From Agromyces laixinhei (GTDB lineage: Bacteria > Actinomycetota > Actinomycetes > Actinomycetales > Microbacteriaceae), in assembly GCF_006337065.1 (NCBI RefSeq), contig NZ_CP040872.1, positions 3,100,001 through 3,164,000 of the forward strand: a stretch of 64,000 bases of DNA, written 5' to 3'. Shown piece by piece: positions 61,943 through 64,000 of this stretch. Position numbers and translations under genes: made by a program. The notes beneath the pieces were generated by a model, which had not been told where the DNA came from, did not search any database, and saw nothing but the letters and a program-made list of their open reading frames with translations. Position 1 is the stretch's first letter. The number at the start of each line of letters is the position of its first letter.

Positions 61943-63082
61943 ATGGGGACCGCACTCACCGATGACCAACTCGCGATCGTGGCCGCGGTGCGCGAGTTCA
62001 CGGCCACCGAACTCGCTCCGTTCGCGGCCGAACGCGACCGGTCCAAGCACTTCCCCCTCGACGCGCTCGAGGAGGCCGGCCGGCTCGGCCTCGGCGGCAT
62101 CTACGTGCGCGAAGACGTCGGCGGGTCGGATCTCGGCCGATTCACCGCTGCGCTGATCTTCGAGGAGCTCGCGCGGGGCGATACCGCGATCGCCGCCTAC
62201 CTCTCGATCCACAACATGGTCGCGTGGATGATCGACCGATACGGCGACGACCGGCAGCGCGAGCACTGGCTGCCGGCGCTCACGACCCTCGTGAACCGGG
62301 GCAGCTACTGCCTCACCGAGCCGTCGGCGGGGTCGGATGCCGCGGCCATCACGACGCGCGCGCGGCGCGACGACGACGAGTACGTGCTGAACGGCGTGAA
62401 GCAGTTCATCTCGGGGGCTGGCGCAGCCGCCGTGTACCTCGTGTTCGCCCGCACCGGCGAGCCGGGGTCACGCGGAATCAGCGCGATCCTCGTGCCCGCC
62501 GCGGCATCCGGCCTCTCGTTCGGACCGAACGAGCGGAAGATGGGCTGGAATGCGCAGCCGACGCGGCAGGTCGTGCTCGAAGACGTGCGTGTTCCCGTCG
62601 GCAACCGGCTCGGCGCCGAGGGCGACGGCTTCTCGATCGCGATGTCCGGGCTCGACGGCGGCCGCGTGAACATCGCCGCATGCTCGCTCGGGGGCGCTCA
62701 GTGGGCGCTCGATCAGACGCTCGGCTACGTGCAGGAGCGGGAATCGTTCGGACACCCCCTCGGCGACCACCAGTCGGTCGTCTTCACCCTCGCCGACATG
62801 GCGACCGAACTGCACGCGGCACGGCTGCTCGTGCACGACGCCGCCGCCGCGATCGATTCCGGTGATCACGATGCGACGTCGAAGTGCGCGATGGCGAAGC
62901 GCTTCGCGACCGACGCCGCGTTCTCGGCCGCCAACAGCGCGTTGCAGTTGCACGGCGGCTACGGGTACCTATCGGAGTTCGGCATCGAGCGCGTCGTACG
63001 CGATCTGCGGGTGCACCAGATCCTCGAGGGCACCAACGAGATCATGCGCATGATCGTCGGCCGCCGGCTGCTCGGCCGGTGA
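61943..63082 (+). CDS. Acyl-CoA dehydrogenase
   Basis: 379 residues. FAD-binding motifs CLTEPSAGSDAA and FISGAG, then the catalytic base E362 in LEGTNEIMR. Length and FGHPLGDHQSV/QLHGGYGYL are typical of short- or branched-chain dehydrogenases, with isobutyryl-CoA dehydrogenase the nearest type I recognise. It oxidises acyl-CoA to 2-enoyl-CoA, passing electrons to ETF. AGGAAGG lies upstream of ATG 61943. The TetR gene downstream is convergent and might control it. Confidence 0.92.
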   Translation: MGTALTDDQLAIVAAVREFTATELAPFAAERDRSKHFPLDALEEAGRLGLGGIYVREDVGGSDLGRFTAALIFEELARGDTAIAAYLSIHNMVAWMIDRYGDDRQREHWLPALTTLVNRGSYCLTEPSAGSDAAAITTRARRDDDEYVLNGVKQFISGAGAAAVYLVFARTGEPGSRGISAILVPAAASGLSFGPNERKMGWNAQPTRQVVLEDVRVPVGNRLGAEGDGFSIAMSGLDGGRVNIAACSLGGAQWALDQTLGYVQERESFGHPLGDHQSVVFTLADMATELHAARLLVHDAAAAIDSGDHDATSKCAMAKRFATDAAFSAANSALQLHGGYGYLSEFGIERVVRDLRVHQILEGTNEIMRMIVGRRLLGR

Positions 63083-63134
63083 AGCGGCCGGTAAAGCGGC
63101 CGATGACACGGTCGCAAGCGGGCTCGCGCCCGGC

Positions 63135-63725
63135 TCAGCCGTCGCCGGCCAGCAGCCCGTTGTGCAGCAGGTCGAGCGAGTTCGCGCTGATGCTCGCCGC
63201 CGTGTGACTGCCGCCGGGGCGGTACCAGTGCACCGTCGACCACACCGCATCGCGGATGAACCGGAACGCGAGGCGCGGATCGATGGTGCCCCGGAACACG
63301 CCGCTGGCCTGCCCCTCCACGATCTGTCCGAGCCAGATCTCCTCGATGCGCGCGGCCCCGTCGACGAGGAACTCGAACCCGGGCTGGGTCATGAGGAACC
63401 CGGTCTCGTTCTGGTAGATGCTCACCTCGGCGGGGCGCTCCTCGATCGTGCGATACGCGTGCTCGATGAGCTGGTCGAGGTGCTCGCGGGCACTGCCGTT
63501 GCTCGCGACGATGCGCTCGAACGCCGAGAGGGTGTCGTGCTGGAAGGTGCGCAGGATCTCCTGGAGCACCGCCTCCTTCGACGCGAAGTGGTGATAGAGG
63601 CTGCCCGAGAGGATGCCGGCCTCGTCGGCGATGTCGCGCACCGTCGTCGCCGAGTACCCCCGCGAGGCGATGAGCCGCGTCGCGATGGCGACGATCTGGT
63701 CGCGTCGTCCGGAGCCGTCGCCCAC
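63135..63725 (-). CDS. TetR family regulator (KstR2-like)
   Basis: 196 residues. HTH YSATTVRDIADEAGILSGSLYHHFASKEAVL, quoted as IADEAGILSGSLYHHF, strongly resembles KstR2/FadR-type TetR proteins that sense acyl-CoA derivatives. GTG 63725 begins 1 bp after the cytochrome gene stop, so the two are coupled. It is convergent with the acyl-CoA dehydrogenase gene, a plausible target. Confidence 0.88.
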   Translation of the reverse strand: MGDGSGRRDQIVAIATRLIASRGYSATTVRDIADEAGILSGSLYHHFASKEAVLQEILRTFQHDTLSAFERIVASNGSAREHLDQLIEHAYRTIEERPAEVSIYQNETGFLMTQPGFEFLVDGAARIEEIWLGQIVEGQASGVFRGTIDPRLAFRFIRDAVWSTVHWYRPGGSHTAASISANSLDLLHNGLLAGDG

Positions 63726-63726
63726 G

Positions 63727-64000
63727 TCAGCGCCCGCTGACCTTTCCGAACAGCCGGGCGATCGGCGCCAGCACGAGCGGGCGCGCCGCGACCCAGGCCG
63801 CCGCGATCACCACGAGCGAACCCGCGAAGATCCAGAATCCGGTCCAGTTCACGACGTCTTGACTGGCGTACATGTGGTTGAGGTTGCGCAGCGCCCCGGT
63901 CGCGAAGACGAGCCCGACGTGCACGATGATGAACAGCACGAAGTAGAGCATCACCGGGAAGTGCACCGCGCGGGCCCACTCCACCGGGTAGATGCGGTTC
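63727..64000 (-). CDS. b-type cytochrome (b561/b6-like), C-terminal part; gene begins outside window
   Basis: About 91 residues are visible with no start before the window edge. Two membrane helices are seen: HFPVMLYFVLFIIVHVGLVF, carrying His residues spaced like heme ligands, and VVNWTGFWIFAGSLVVIAAAW. The pattern fits the cytochrome b subunit family of membrane oxidoreductases. The reading continues in frame through IYPVEWARAVHF to the edge. Confidence 0.7.
   Translation of the reverse strand, partial: NRIYPVEWARAVHFPVMLYFVLFIIVHVGLVFATGALRNLNHMYASQDVVNWTGFWIFAGSLVVIAAAWVAARPLVLAPIARLFGKVSGR

Overview
The window is about 70% G+C, densely coded on both strands, with many 4-bp ATGA/GTGA gene overlaps, GTG starts and leaderless genes. 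The gene content (DUF222/HNH protein, ECF41 sigma factor, TmsA/TmsB-like pair, DAB aminotransferase homologue, YhgE/Pip and MMPL membrane proteins) points to a high-GC actinobacterium. Microbacteriaceae, possibly Agromyces or a relative, is my best guess; the genus is inference only. No rRNA, tRNA, CRISPR array, insertion sequence or prophage was seen. No gene-free stretch exceeds 300 bases; the longest is 11401-11685.

Layout. 1-1100: end of an alpha/beta hydrolase gene divergent from a TetR gene. 1112-4691: ABC-2 exporter plus DesK/NarL-type two-component operon. 4797-6020: membrane acyltransferase. 6122-7222: an array of 8-bp repeats running into a 5'-truncated multicopper oxidase. 7250-11400: NmrA-like protein with an 18-bp repeat expansion, DUF222/HNH protein, ABC-F protein. 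11686-16018: small secreted proteins, a kinase-like phosphotransferase and an OmpR-type two-component system. 16019-20353: lone EctB homologue, bifunctional nuclease, then a DsbA-like/CcdA/GntR operon behind a palindromic operator. 20410-29511: very large secreted phosphodiester glycosidase/phosphoesterase, lipase, GNAT protein, MMPL exporter with a divergent TetR. 29558-30227: a 20-codon leader ORF and an ASCH-like protein.

30299-38775 is the most coherent metabolic block: ROK regulator, SsuABC-like importer, cytoplasmic sulfatase and a secreted GH20 hexosaminidase. The ROK operon and the hexosaminidase gene share an identical 15-bp promoter element. I infer a regulon for a sulfated amino-sugar glycan or a sulfate ester.

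38921-50138: MarR, a terpenoid-cyclase-fold protein, VapBC, a SufS/SufU pair, an SGNH hydrolase with a membrane protein, a second MarR, and an MMPL protein fused to a degenerate ABC ATPase domain with a YhgE/Pip partner. 50128-51866: ECF41 sigma factor and its epimerase-like partner, divergent, with two mirror-image ECF41 promoters between them. 51881-55569: MpaB-like, TmsA-like and TmsB-like genes. 55666-56334: YdeI-like protein. 56386-61027: three-gene operon of MFS exporter, rifampin-phosphotransferase-like enzyme and TetR behind a perfect TetR-type operator. 61083-64000: alpha/beta hydrolase, acyl-CoA dehydrogenase, TetR and part of a b-type cytochrome gene.

Two window-wide patterns stand out. 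Many monocistronic genes have a -10-like hexamer 5-7 nt before the start codon and no Shine-Dalgarno sequence. Short tandem repeats are common: units of 7-8 bp outside genes and multiples of 3 bp inside them.
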